Shown here in pieces: positions 1 to 10,010 of a stretch of 64,000 bases of DNA (the first letter of the stretch is position 1; each line of letters begins with the position of its first letter). This DNA comes from Micromonospora coriariae (lineage in GTDB: Bacteria; Actinomycetota; Actinomycetes; Mycobacteriales; Micromonosporaceae). Under the pieces are notes generated by a model that was not told where the DNA came from, did not search any database, and saw only the letters and a program-made list of their open reading frames with translations. The translations under genes were made by a program, and so were the position numbers. Location of the stretch: positions 3,534,001 to 3,598,000 of the forward strand of contig NZ_LT607412.1 of the NCBI RefSeq assembly GCF_900091455.1, in the 5' to 3' direction.

Positions 1-291
1 CTCGGTTGCGGCGCGGACGCGGTGATGCTCGGGGAACCGCTGTCGCTCTGCGACGAGGCGCCCGCCGGTGGTGCCTGGTGGCATTCGGCGGCCAGTCACC
101 CGTCGCTGCCCCGTGGCGCGTTCGAGGTGGCCGGCGAGCCGATCGGCTCGATGGAGCAGCTGCTCTTCGGGCCGGCCGACGAGGCCGACGGCCAGCTCAA
201 CCTGTTCGGCGGGCTGCGCCGGGCGATGGCCAAGTGCGGTTACCGCGACCTCAAGGAGTTCCAGAAGGTCGGTCTGGTCCTCGACCGCTGA
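1..291 (+). CDS. guaB3: GuaB3-type IMP dehydrogenase-related protein, C-terminal part
   Basis: The reading frame is open from base 1, so only the last 96 codons are present and the start lies outside the window. The visible part begins with the LGCGADAVMLGEPL segment, the typical final strand of the IMPDH/GMPR TIM barrel that binds phosphate. It continues with PIGSMEQLLFGPADEADGQL and ends in GYRDLKEFQKVGLVLDR, the usual tail of the actinobacterial GuaB3 branch. A ChoD-like oxidase and guaA follow downstream, recalling the mycobacterial order guaB2-guaB3-choD-guaA and supporting the call. GuaB3 enzymes are IMPDH paralogues whose exact role in guanine nucleotide metabolism is less certain than that of GuaB2. 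The family is clear; the reaction is inferred. Confidence 0.85.
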   Translation, partial: LGCGADAVMLGEPLSLCDEAPAGGAWWHSAASHPSLPRGAFEVAGEPIGSMEQLLFGPADEADGQLNLFGGLRRAMAKCGYRDLKEFQKVGLVLDR

Positions 292-392
292 CCCGTCTCC
301 CGTACGCCGGAAGGCCGGCCCCGCCACATTGCGGGGCCGGCCTCCGTCGTACCGGGGGCGTCAGCCCTCGGTGAACTCGGGCCGCGCCGGCG

Positions 393-1514
393 TCACTTCC
401 TGAGGTAGATGGTCAGGTCGGACATGTTGCGGTAGCTGGTCGCCGCGAAGTCGAGCGACTGGCCGCGGTTGGCGGCGCCGCCGGGGGCGGTGTCCATCTC
501 CCAGTTGGCGTGGTGGAAGTCCCGCTCGCCGATGGTCTGGAAGAACTGCTGGAAGTTGAGGTCACCCTCGCCCAGCGGGGTCATCTGGTAGCCGTTGGGC
601 ACGCTGGTGTCCCGGTCGCCGTCCTTGGCGTGGAAGAGCGGGAACCGGGTGGTCCGGTCGGCCACGGTGAGGATCGGGTCGAACAGGTCGGTCACCTCGC
701 GGCCCGCCGGGTCGACGTACTTCTGGTGCTTGTAGCGGGCCACGTAGGCCCAGTAGATGTCGAGTTCGAAGAAGACGTACCGGGGGTCGGTCCTGCCGAA
801 GAAGTACTCCAGCCGCCGGACGCCGGAGGAGCGGGTGGGCCGGCCCTGGTCGTCCAGCGGACCGGAGTCGAGCAGGAAGCTGTACGCGACATCGTGGTTG
901 TGCGTGTAGAGCCGCATGCCCCGGGCCCGGGCCTGCCGGCCCAGCTCGTTCCAGGTGTCGGCGGCGGCGTCCCAGTCGGCCTTGTACGCGCTGTTGGTCG
1001 GGTCGCTGCCGGTGCCGATGTTCTTCATGCCGAGTTCCTCGGCGATGTCCAACTGCTGCTGGAAGGTGGCCGCCTGGATCGAGGCGTGGGTGCCGTTGGC
1101 CACCAGGCCGTTGTCGTCGAGGATCTTGCGGATCTCGCGCGGCGTGATCTGCCGGCCGAGGATCTCGGTGCTCTGGGTGTAGCCCGCGAACTCGATCTCC
1201 TTGTAACCGATCTCGGCGAGCCGGGCGAGGACCCGCTCGAAGCCGTACGGCACACCGCTGTCGTCGGGCGCGGCGGTGATGCGGTCCCGGACGCTGTAGA
1301 GGATGATGCCGCGGTTCCTCGACGGGATCAGCGGCTCGACCCGAAGCTTGCTCTTCCCCTTGTCCTTGGGGTGGGCGAGCGCCGGGGTGCCGGTGGCGAG
1401 GACCGGCAGGCCGGCCGCGCCGAGTGCGGCGGCCGCGCCGGCGGACGCGGCGAGCAGTGACCGGCGGCTGAGCCGGCCGGGGGAGGAGGCGTCGGGTGCG
1501 TGGTGATCTGGCAT
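393..1514 (-). CDS. Tat-exported sugar phosphate isomerase/epimerase-like TIM-barrel protein
   Basis: A 373-residue protein starting at ATG 1514, preceded by GAAAGGTGG; the frame is open further upstream but without a better ribosome site. Residues about 10-45 form a twin-arginine signal (LSRRSLLAASAGAAAALGAA followed by a hydrophobic run and ALA), so it is probably exported folded. The rest resembles the xylose isomerase-like TIM barrel of sugar phosphate isomerases/epimerases: IGYKEIEFAGYTQ near the start of the barrel, YTHNHDVAY with metal-ligand type histidines, FELDIYWA, and FHAKDGD near the end. Substrate unknown; secreted members are often linked to polysaccharide or inositol-type sugar metabolism. 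It is transcribed alone, divergently from the M1 peptidase genes. Confidence 0.8.
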   Translation of the reverse strand: MPDHHAPDASSPGRLSRRSLLAASAGAAAALGAAGLPVLATGTPALAHPKDKGKSKLRVEPLIPSRNRGIILYSVRDRITAAPDDSGVPYGFERVLARLAEIGYKEIEFAGYTQSTEILGRQITPREIRKILDDNGLVANGTHASIQAATFQQQLDIAEELGMKNIGTGSDPTNSAYKADWDAAADTWNELGRQARARGMRLYTHNHDVAYSFLLDSGPLDDQGRPTRSSGVRRLEYFFGRTDPRYVFFELDIYWAYVARYKHQKYVDPAGREVTDLFDPILTVADRTTRFPLFHAKDGDRDTSVPNGYQMTPLGEGDLNFQQFFQTIGERDFHHANWEMDTAPGGAANRGQSLDFAATSYRNMSDLTIYLRK

Positions 1515-1909
1515 CTGTTCCACCTTTCGCGACGGCGGTCGCCGTCGATGTCGATCAGCAGAGGTGCGACGAGGGGTCAGGTCCGCGGAGCGCCGTCGAG
1601 CGACCGTTCCGCCTTCCCGACGGGCCGCGAGCGTGCGGGTGCCGCGAGGTCGAAGGGGCAGGTCCACGCCGCCGTCACGGCGTGTGCAACGGGACGGTCG
1701 TCCCGTCCGAACGCGACCGGCGTGAATGTTCCGAGCGCGTTACATCCTGGTGGCAGACACTAACGTCGGTCGAAGCCGAAAGAAAGTATTGATCAGAGCC
1801 AACTTTTGTCGGATTCGACGAAAGCAAATGATGGTCTTCGATACGGGCTTCCTGCCCGGTGGTGCTGGCTAGGCTCGTCGTGACCCGGGAGGCCGCAGGA
1901 GGAGTGTGC
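1515..1909. other. Divergent intergenic region with operator-like palindrome
   Basis: About 395 bases separate two divergent genes and hold no convincing gene. The stretch 1740-1840 is clearly less G+C-rich than its surroundings, as expected of a promoter region. Positions 1803-1824 form an imperfect palindrome (CTTTTGTCG, four bases, CGACGAAAG; one mismatch) that could bind a dimeric regulator. A TAGGCT at 1870-1875 is a plausible -10 for the M1 gene starting at 1910. None of these sites is proven. Confidence 0.4.
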
Positions 1910-3331
1910 ATGGTCCTGACCGGACGGTCGCCGGCCCGCCGCCGGCTCGCCGCCGCCGTCACCACGCTTGCCTGTGCGATCGCGGTGGCCGCGGCCGGCT
2001 GCACCCGCGACGACGACGGGTTCCGGCCCGGTGCCGCCGACGCCGGAGACCCGTACGTCCCGGGCCGTGGCAACGGCGGCTACGACGTCACGCACTACGG
2101 GCTGGACGTCCGCTACGACCCGGCGACCGACCGGCTGACCGGCCGGGCCACCATCACGGCGACCGCCATCCAGGACCTGTCCCGGTTCAACCTGGACCTG
2201 GCCGGGCTCGAGGTCAGCACCGTCACCGTCGACGCCGCCCGCGCCGAGCACCGCCGCGACGACGGCGAGCTGCTGGTGACTCCGCACGACGGGCTGTCCC
2301 GCGGCCGGCCGTTCACTGTGGCGGTGGAGTACGCGGGCGTACCCACCGCCATCGCCGATGGGGAACTGGGCAGCGGTGGTTTCCTGCACACCGCCGACGG
2401 GGCGGTCGCCCTGGGCCAGCCGGACTCCGCCGCCACCTGGTTTCCGGTCAACGACCACCCGTCCGACAAGGCCAGCTACGACCTCGCGGTCACCGTCCCG
2501 GACGGCCTGTCGGCGCTCAGCAACGGGGTGCCCGGGCCGAAGACCAGCGCCGACGGCTGGACCACCTGGCGTTGGTCGGAGCGCACCCCGATGGCCAGCT
2601 ACCTGACCACGCTGGTGATCGGCGACTACCGGGTGGCGAGTGGCAGCCACGCCGGCCGGCCGATGGTCACCGCCGTGGCGGCGAGCCTGCCGGCGACCGG
2701 TGGCGCGGCCGACTCGCTGGCCCGCACCGGCGAGATCGTCGACTTCCTGGCCAGCCGCTTCGGTCCGTACCCGTTCGACTCGTACGGCGGGATCGTCGTC
2801 GCCGACGACCGGATCGGCTACGCGCTGGAGACCCAGTCCCGCCCGGTCTACGGGCCAGCCTTCTTCGACGACGACCGGCCCAACCCGGGCGTGGTCGCGC
2901 ACGAGCTGGCCCACCAGTGGTTCGGCGACAGCGTCTCGCTCAGCAGGTGGGGCGACATCTGGCTGAACGAGGGCTTCGCCAGCTACGCCGAGTGGCTGTG
3001 GGAGGAGCACGACGGCGGGCGTACCGCGCAGCGCAACTTCGAGCTCCAGTACGCGGCGACCGACTGGTCGCAGCCGTCGGTCGAACCGGGCCGGGAGCGG
3101 ATGTTCGGCACCGCCGTCTACAAACGCGGAGCGCTCACCGTGCACGCGCTGCGCCGGACCGTCGGAGACGACACCTTCTTCCGCATCCTGCGTACCTGGA
3201 CCGCCGAGCGGGCGGCGGGCAACGCCACCACCTCCGACTTCGTCGCGCTGGCCGAGCGGGTGGCGAATCGCCAGCTGCGCCCACTCTTCGACGCCTGGTT
3301 GGTGGGCGGTGCGGCGCCCACCCTGCCGTGA
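1910..3331 (+). CDS. M1 family metallopeptidase, lipoprotein (first of tandem pair)
   Basis: A 473-residue secreted zinc aminopeptidase-type protein. The start at ATG 1910 has GCAGGAGGAG just upstream; a longer in-frame start at 1859 lacks a ribosome site and would spoil the signal peptide. The N-terminus is a lipoprotein signal (arginines, hydrophobic stretch, AAGC with lipidated Cys31), so it should be anchored outside the membrane. Zinc site: HELAHQW at 331-337 with Glu354 in WLNEGF, the exact HEXXH-18-E spacing. The usual GxMEN substrate motif is GYALETQ here, keeping the Glu. It lacks the large C-terminal helical domain of PepN-type enzymes. The next gene is a close paralogue, suggesting tandem duplication. 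Likely role: extracellular trimming of peptides. Confidence 0.88.
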   Translation: MVLTGRSPARRRLAAAVTTLACAIAVAAAGCTRDDDGFRPGAADAGDPYVPGRGNGGYDVTHYGLDVRYDPATDRLTGRATITATAIQDLSRFNLDLAGLEVSTVTVDAARAEHRRDDGELLVTPHDGLSRGRPFTVAVEYAGVPTAIADGELGSGGFLHTADGAVALGQPDSAATWFPVNDHPSDKASYDLAVTVPDGLSALSNGVPGPKTSADGWTTWRWSERTPMASYLTTLVIGDYRVASGSHAGRPMVTAVAASLPATGGAADSLARTGEIVDFLASRFGPYPFDSYGGIVVADDRIGYALETQSRPVYGPAFFDDDRPNPGVVAHELAHQWFGDSVSLSRWGDIWLNEGFASYAEWLWEEHDGGRTAQRNFELQYAATDWSQPSVEPGRERMFGTAVYKRGALTVHALRRTVGDDTFFRILRTWTAERAAGNATTSDFVALAERVANRQLRPLFDAWLVGGAAPTLP

Positions 3332-3353
3332 CGGGGCCGTGATGGTCGGTCGA

Positions 3354-3359
3354 TAGGCT
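3354..3359 (+). promoter_or_regulatory. Possible -10 element (TAGGCT) of second M1 peptidase gene
   Basis: TAGGCT fits the actinobacterial TAnnnT -10 pattern and lies in the short gap after the first M1 gene. No good -35 is visible, so this is a suggestion that the second gene can be transcribed separately, with a leader of about 70 bases. Confidence 0.3.
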
Positions 3360-3435
3360 GCCGCCCTGCGGTCGGCGGGCGGACGCCGTTCGCGTGGGGC
3401 GGCGCGGGCCGCCACCGTACGGGGGAGGGCTCGTG

Positions 3436-4893
3436 ATGTGGGTGACGGGGCACAGGCTGCGGGTGGGTGCCGGTCTGCTGGTGACCGCGGCGCTCGCACT
3501 GTCCGGATGCGACTCCGCGACCCCGGAGGCGACGCCGTCCGCGGGTGCCTCCCCGACGCCGTCGCGGACCTTCGCCCCCGGCGCGGCCGGAGTCGGTGAC
3601 ACCTACTTCCCCACCTACGGCAACGGTGGCTACGACGTCGGCCGGTACACCGTCAAGGTGCGTTACGACCCGGCGAAGGACCAGCTGACCGGAACGGTCA
3701 CGGTGCACGCCACCGCGACCGCCGACCTGTCGTCGTTCAACCTCGACCTGGCCGGCCTGACCGTCAAGACGGTCACCGTGGACGGCGCCCCGGCCCCCCA
3801 CACCCGGGAGAAGAACGAGCTGGTGATCAAGCCAGCCGTCGGCCTGATCACGGGCAACGGCTTCGTCGCCGAGATCGGGTACGAGGGCCAGCCGAAGCCG
3901 TTGAAGAACGAGGTGCTCGGCGACGGCGGGTTCCTGCACACCTCGGACGGCGCGATCGCGCTGGGCCAACCCGAGTCGGCGAGCACCTGGTTCCCGGTCA
4001 ACGACCACCCCTCGGACAAGGCGGCCTACGACTTCGAGATCACCGTCCCGGACGGTGTGACAGCCGTCAGCAACGGCGTGCCGGGTGGCAAGACCAGCAA
4101 GGACGGCTGGACCACCTGGAAGTGGTCGGAGAAGTCGCCGATGGCCAGCTACCTGAGCACGCTGGTCATCGGCAAGTTCCGGATCACCACCGGGAAGCAC
4201 AAGGGACGGCCGGTGTACAGCGCGGTCACCACGAAGGTGACCAAGGGTGCGGCGGACGCCTCGATCGCAAAGACCGTCAAGGTGGCCGACTACCTGGAGA
4301 GCGTGTTCGGGCCGTACCCGTTCGACGCGTACGGCGGTGTGGTGGTCTCCGACAGCCGGATCGGGTACGCGCTGGAGACCCAGAGCCGCCCGGTCTACTC
4401 CGCCGCCTTCTTCCGGCGGGGCGAGAACACCGAGGTGGTCGCGCACGAGCTGGCCCACCAGTGGTTCGGCGACAGCGTGGCGCTGGCCAAGTGGGAGGAC
4501 ATCTGGCTCAACGAGGGCTTCGCCACGTACGCGGAGTGGCTCTGGGCCGAGCACACCAAGGAGTACACCGCCGAGCAGGCGTTCGACAGCCGGTACGCCC
4601 AGATGTCGGCGCAGGTGTGGAAGACGCCACCGGGCAAGCCCGGCGTGAACGGGCTGTTCAGCGAGTCGGTCTACCAGCGCGGCGGGATGACGCTGCACGC
4701 GCTGCGGGTGGCCGTCGGCGACAAGGCGTTCTTCGAGATCGTCAAGACCTGGGCGGCGGAGAAGCGCAACGGCACTGCCACCACCGCCGAGTTCGTGGCT
4801 CTCGCCGAGCGCGTCTCCGGCAAGCAACTGGACGATGTCTTCGACACCTGGCTCTACGCCACCAAGAAACCCCCCACCCCCAAGCCCCTCTAG
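3436..4893 (+). CDS. M1 family metallopeptidase, lipoprotein (second of tandem pair)
   Basis: A 485-residue paralogue of the preceding gene. The start ATG 3436 (GTG at 3433 also possible) follows GGGGGAGGGC; the open frame reaches back to 3394 but that start would not give a clean signal peptide. Lipobox ALSGC puts the lipidated Cys at residue 25. HELAHQW occupies 337-343 and the third zinc ligand is Glu360, the canonical spacing. GYALETQSRPVY matches the first copy, so both belong to the same M1 subfamily. The two proteins share long identical segments (for example FNLDLAGL and SRPVY). Both are probably surface aminopeptidases feeding the peptide importers encoded elsewhere in the window; that link is inference. 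Confidence 0.88.
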   Translation: MWVTGHRLRVGAGLLVTAALALSGCDSATPEATPSAGASPTPSRTFAPGAAGVGDTYFPTYGNGGYDVGRYTVKVRYDPAKDQLTGTVTVHATATADLSSFNLDLAGLTVKTVTVDGAPAPHTREKNELVIKPAVGLITGNGFVAEIGYEGQPKPLKNEVLGDGGFLHTSDGAIALGQPESASTWFPVNDHPSDKAAYDFEITVPDGVTAVSNGVPGGKTSKDGWTTWKWSEKSPMASYLSTLVIGKFRITTGKHKGRPVYSAVTTKVTKGAADASIAKTVKVADYLESVFGPYPFDAYGGVVVSDSRIGYALETQSRPVYSAAFFRRGENTEVVAHELAHQWFGDSVALAKWEDIWLNEGFATYAEWLWAEHTKEYTAEQAFDSRYAQMSAQVWKTPPGKPGVNGLFSESVYQRGGMTLHALRVAVGDKAFFEIVKTWAAEKRNGTATTAEFVALAERVSGKQLDDVFDTWLYATKKPPTPKPL

Positions 4894-4940
4894 CCCCGGC
4901 TCCCCCTCCCTCGCGCCCCCTCCCCGCGCCCCCATCCTCG

Positions 4941-5000
4941 TCGATCTAGGGCATATAACCGTGAGTTGATCTCCGACAGCAGCGATATGCCCTAGATCAA
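4941..5000. repeat. Dispersed palindromic element, family A copy 1
   Basis: GATCTAGGGCATAT at 4943-4956 is exactly reverse-complementary to ATATGCCCTAGATC at 4985-4998. The interior carries GTTGATCTC and ACAGCAGCGAT, also present in the copy at 39671-39731. The element lies between convergent genes, with an almost pure C-rich stretch on the left (4868-4938) and a G-rich GGGGCGGC-type repeat on the right (5001-5067), so the whole 200 bases could fold on itself. It may act as a bidirectional terminator; homology of the loop shows it is a dispersed repeat rather than a chance hairpin. Confidence 0.75.
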
Positions 5001-5069
5001 CGGGGGCGGGGCGGCGGGGCGGCGGGGCGGCGGGGCGCGGGGGGACCGGGGCGGCGGGGGAGGGCGGGG

Positions 5070-6188
5070 TCAGGTTTTGACTCGTAGGGTTGGGTGGGCG
5101 GACAGGTAGGCGTCGGCGCGGCCGGCGCGGAGTTCGGTGATGAACTTCTTGCCGACGCTGGTGAGCTGTTCGCCGCGGTAGGCGCTGCCCTTGCCGACGC
5201 CCGAGCCGGGCAGGCCGACCAGCACGAAGCGGTTCTCCGGCACCCCGCCCAGCGCGTACGCCAGGTCGACGATCCGGCGACCACCCACGTAGAGCAGGGT
5301 GTCGCCCAGTGCGGCGACCACCTGGTCGACCCGCTCCGGCTGCCGGGCCAGGCCCTCGTCCAGGATCTTGCGGGTCAGCGCCCGGATCAGCTGCTGCTGG
5401 TGGCGCTGCCGGGCGTAGTCGCCGCCGGTGATGTAGCGCTGCCGCGCGTAGTCCAGGGCCTGCCAGCCGTTGAGGTGCCGGTCGCCCTTCTCGTAGACCA
5501 TCTGCGGCCCGGTGTACCCGCCGGGGACGCTCTCCCGGTACTTGCCGTCGGGCCGGCGGTGCAGTGAGGCGACCCGCTGGTCGACGTAGATGTCCACCCC
5601 GCCCAGGGCGTTCACCAGCCGGTCGAACCCGGTGAAGGTGAGCACCGCGCCGGCGTCGATGCGCAGGCCGGTGTATCCGCTGACCGTGCTGCGCAGCAGC
5701 TCGTACCCCTGGGCGGTGCTCGGCTGCTTGGGCTTGCCCGGCACCCGGCTGCCGAAGCTCATCGCGTGGGTGAGCTTGGTCTTGCCGCCGGCGTAGTCGG
5801 CCTTCGGGAACGCCGGGATGTCCACCAGCAGGTCGCGGGGGAGCGAGAAGAGGTACGCCCGGCCCAGGCCCTTGGGTACGTGCAGCACCAGCACGGAGTC
5901 GGCGTGCGGCTCCCAGCCGGGCACGCTGACCCGGGTGTCCACGCCGACCAGCAGCAGGTTCAGCGGCCCGGTGATGTTGGCGCCCGGCGGCGGCCCGGTC
6001 GGGCTGGGGCTGGGCGTGCCGGCCGGTGGTGCGCTCGGCGAGCCGGCCGGTGCCGAGCGGTCCGGCGTGTTGTCGCCGGTCAGCCGGGTGACCACCACCG
6101 CCCCGGCCGCGACCAGCGCGACGACGGCGAGGGCCGCCAGCCCCAGCAGCAGCCACCGTCGACGTGGTGCCATCGATCCGAGGACCAT
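5070..6188 (-). CDS. LCP (LytR-CpsA-Psr) family glycopolymer transferase
   Basis: A 372-residue membrane-anchored protein; ATG 6188 follows GGAAGGGA at good spacing. Residues about 9-35 form one membrane segment after a basic start, and a Pro/Ser/Thr-rich linker (about 40-70) leads to an external catalytic domain. LCP hallmarks: HADSVLVLHVPKG, the SLPRDLLVDIP segment with the conserved Arg-Asp pair, GYTGLRIDAGAVLTFTGFDR, LGGVDIYVDQ, and LNGWQALDYARQRY with the conserved arginines that bind the polyprenyl pyrophosphate. LCP enzymes attach wall polymers such as teichoic acids or arabinogalactan to peptidoglycan. It is transcribed alone, convergent to the M1 genes; the acceptor and polymer cannot be told from sequence. 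Confidence 0.9.
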   Translation of the reverse strand: MVLGSMAPRRRWLLLGLAALAVVALVAAGAVVVTRLTGDNTPDRSAPAGSPSAPPAGTPSPSPTGPPPGANITGPLNLLLVGVDTRVSVPGWEPHADSVLVLHVPKGLGRAYLFSLPRDLLVDIPAFPKADYAGGKTKLTHAMSFGSRVPGKPKQPSTAQGYELLRSTVSGYTGLRIDAGAVLTFTGFDRLVNALGGVDIYVDQRVASLHRRPDGKYRESVPGGYTGPQMVYEKGDRHLNGWQALDYARQRYITGGDYARQRHQQQLIRALTRKILDEGLARQPERVDQVVAALGDTLLYVGGRRIVDLAYALGGVPENRFVLVGLPGSGVGKGSAYRGEQLTSVGKKFITELRAGRADAYLSAHPTLRVKT

Positions 6189-6334
6189 CTTGAATTCCCT
6201 TCCACCCGTGTCCGGAACAACGCTCCGACGGGTGCTCCGGGTTGCGGCCGGAAGGCGCCGGGTCGGTCGGCCGGAGCATGATCGCGCGAAAACTGCCGCT
6301 GGCGCGAGCGCTACTCACCGGTAATGATGCGTTC

Positions 6335-8032
6335 ATGCGGTACGACGTGATCGTCATCGGGTCCGGCTTCGGCGGCAGCGTCACCGCGCTTCGGCTGGCC
6401 GAGAAGGGCTACTCGGTCGGCGTGCTGGAAGCGGGCCGGCGGTTCGCCGACGACGAGTTCCCGCGGACATCGTGGCGGGCCCGCCGATTCCTGTGGGCGC
6501 CGAAGCTGGGCTGCTACGGCATCCAGCGGATCACCCTGCTCCGTCCGGCCGACCGGCAATCCGGCGGCGGCGTGCTGGTGCTCTCCGGAGCCGGCGTGGG
6601 CGGCGGGTCGCTGGTCTACGCGAACACCCTCTACGAGCCGCTGCCGGCCTTCTACAGCGATCCGCAGTGGCGGGACATCACCGACTGGCGCGACGAGCTG
6701 GCCCGCCACTACGACCAGGCGAAGCGAATGCTCGGCGTCACCACGTACCCGGTGGACACCGGAGCGGACCGGGCCATGCGGGCGGTGGCCGAGCGGATGG
6801 GGGTGGGGCACACCTTCCACGCCACCCCGGTCGGCGTTCACATCGGCCGCCCCGGGCAGCGGGTCGCCGACCCGTACTTCGGCGGCGCCGGCCCGGAGCG
6901 CACCGGCTGCCTGCACTGCGGCTCGTGCATGACGGGTTGCCGGCATGGGGCGAAGAACACGCTGGTCAAGAACTACCTGTGGCTCGCCGAGCGGCTTGGC
7001 GCCACGGTGCACCCGCTGACCACGGTGACCGCCGTCCGGCCGGCCGCCGGCGGCGGGTACGAGGTGCACACCGTCCGCACCGGTGCCTGGCTGCGTCGCC
7101 GCCGCCAGGTGATCCGGGCGGACCAGGTGGTCTTCGCGGCCGGGGCGCTCGGCACCCAACGGCTGCTGCACGCCATGAAGGCCGATGGGGCGTTGCCGGG
7201 GCTCTCGCCGCGTCTGGGCGAGCTGACCCGGACCAACTCGGAGGCGATCCTGGGGGCGTCGGTGCCGCGCCAGCGCGCCCGGGCCGAACGGCTGGACTTC
7301 ACCGAGGGGGTGGCGATCACCAGCTCGTTCCACCCCGACCCGCAGACGCACATCGAGCCGGTCCGCTACGGACGCGGTTCCAACGCCATGGGGTTGCTCC
7401 AGTCGCTGCTTGTCGACGGCGGCCCGCACCGGGTCCGGCGCTGGCTGGGCAGCATCGTGCGGCAGCCCGGGCTGGCCGCCCGGATGCTCTCGGTGCGTGG
7501 CTGGTCGGAGCGCACGGTGATCGCCCTGGTGATGCAGTCGGTGGACAACTCGCTGACCACCCGGTGGCGGCGTGGCGTGCTCGGCCGCCGGCTGGTCACC
7601 GGCCCGGGCCACGGCGCGCCCAACCCGACCTGGATCCCGGCCGGCAACACCGCGGCCCGGTTGCTCGCCGACGAGATCGGCGGTACGCCCGGCGGATCGC
7701 TCACCGAGCCGTTCGACATCCCGGTGACCGCGCACATCCTGGGTGGCGCGGCGATCGGGGCCACCCCTGCCGACGGGGTGATCGACCCCTACCACCGGGT
7801 GTACGGGCACCCGGGGCTGCACGTGGTGGACGGCGCGGCGGTCTCGGCCAACCTCGGCGTCAACCCGTCGCTGACGATCACCGCCCAGGCCGAGCGGGCC
7901 ATGTCCCTCTGGCCCAACAAGGACCACCCCGACCCGCGACCTCCGCTCGGCAGCCCGTACCGCCGGGTGGACCCGGTCGCGCCGCGCAATCCCGCCGTTC
8001 CCGCCGACGCTCCCGCCGCCCTGCGCCCCTGA
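6335..8032 (+). CDS. GMC family oxidoreductase, ChoD-like
   Basis: A 565-residue FAD-dependent oxidoreductase. It begins MRYDVIVIGSGFGGS, the Rossmann dinucleotide fold at the extreme N-terminus, which favours ATG 6335 over upstream in-frame starts at 6242. Other family marks are SGAGVGGGSLVYAN (FAD contact), AAGALGTQRLL, and the C-terminal HILGGAAIG and NLGVNPSLTITAQAER with the catalytic-region His and Asn. A cysteine-rich stretch, CLHCGSCMTGC, interrupts the middle, as in the mycobacterial cholesterol-oxidase-like ChoD branch. No Shine-Dalgarno is visible; a GGTAAT ten bases upstream may allow leaderless expression. The position between guaB3 and guaA matches the mycobacterial choD locus. 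Sterol oxidation is only one possible activity. Confidence 0.82.
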   Translation: MRYDVIVIGSGFGGSVTALRLAEKGYSVGVLEAGRRFADDEFPRTSWRARRFLWAPKLGCYGIQRITLLRPADRQSGGGVLVLSGAGVGGGSLVYANTLYEPLPAFYSDPQWRDITDWRDELARHYDQAKRMLGVTTYPVDTGADRAMRAVAERMGVGHTFHATPVGVHIGRPGQRVADPYFGGAGPERTGCLHCGSCMTGCRHGAKNTLVKNYLWLAERLGATVHPLTTVTAVRPAAGGGYEVHTVRTGAWLRRRRQVIRADQVVFAAGALGTQRLLHAMKADGALPGLSPRLGELTRTNSEAILGASVPRQRARAERLDFTEGVAITSSFHPDPQTHIEPVRYGRGSNAMGLLQSLLVDGGPHRVRRWLGSIVRQPGLAARMLSVRGWSERTVIALVMQSVDNSLTTRWRRGVLGRRLVTGPGHGAPNPTWIPAGNTAARLLADEIGGTPGGSLTEPFDIPVTAHILGGAAIGATPADGVIDPYHRVYGHPGLHVVDGAAVSANLGVNPSLTITAQAERAMSLWPNKDHPDPRPPLGSPYRRVDPVAPRNPAVPADAPAALRP

Positions 8033-8090
8033 CCTCCCCCCGGCGGCGCGCTGCGGGCGAGCCGGTGCCGGGGCCGGCGGTGACTGTCGG

Positions 8091-8096
8091 TAGGCT
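8091..8096 (+). promoter_or_regulatory. -10 element (TAGGCT) for a leaderless guaA transcript
   Basis: TAGGCT ends eight bases before ATG 8105, and there is no Shine-Dalgarno in between. This is the common actinobacterial arrangement in which transcription begins at or next to the start codon. GTG 8099 is an alternative start two codons earlier. Confidence 0.45.
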
Positions 8097-8104
8097 TTGT
8101 GCAC

Positions 8105-9664
<1,560 letters not shown>

Positions 9665-9668
9665 CAGC

Positions 9669-10010
9669 TCAGGCGGCCGGCGGGTAGGGCGGCGTCGGGG
9701 CGTACCCCGGATCCGGACCGCCGGGCGCGGGCCCGGCGGTGGGCGGCGGGCCCTGCGGCGCCACGCCCGCCGGGTGCGGCCAGGCCGGCGCGCCGGTGGG
9801 CTCCTCGGGCATCAGGAACCACATGATCGGGTACGTGAACAGCGCCAGCCCGCCGGTGAGCAGGCCGGTGACCGCGAAGATCACCCGAACCAGTGTGGGG
9901 TCGACGTCGAAGTAGCGACCGAGGCCGCTGGCGACGCCGGCCACCATGCGGTCGGTGGTGGGTCGCCGGAGCTGCTTGTACGGGGCGTGGGGAGCGGTGG
10001 TGGATGTCAT
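9669..10010 (-). CDS. Small PspC domain membrane protein
   Basis: A 113-residue protein: a PspC domain (about residues 12-70, LRRPTTDRMVAGVASGLGRY, FDVDPTLVRVIFAVTGLL, then YPIMWFLMPEE) followed by a Pro/Gly/Ala-rich tail. The central hydrophobic stretch makes one or two membrane passes. PspC proteins are linked to envelope stress and membrane-localised signalling. ATG 10010 is preceded by GGTGGAGG. It is convergent to guaA with only a few bases between the stops, and divergent from the Nudix gene. It is one of three PspC-containing proteins in the window (also at 15523 and 17562). Confidence 0.85.
   Translation of the reverse strand: MTSTTAPHAPYKQLRRPTTDRMVAGVASGLGRYFDVDPTLVRVIFAVTGLLTGGLALFTYPIMWFLMPEEPTGAPAWPHPAGVAPQGPPPTAGPAPGGPDPGYAPTPPYPPAA

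Noticed and set aside
5001..5067. G-rich tandem repeat as an assembly artefact
   Set aside because: The same C-left/G-right pattern flanks four separate palindromes with different sequences, which an artefact would not explain, though exact tract lengths may be imprecise.
3118..6384. Very long open frame (over 1,000 codons) on the minus strand opposite the second M1 gene and through the LCP region
   Set aside because: Arg/Gly/Pro-dominated shadow typical of high-G+C DNA; no domain, no ribosome site, and it crosses real genes in another frame.
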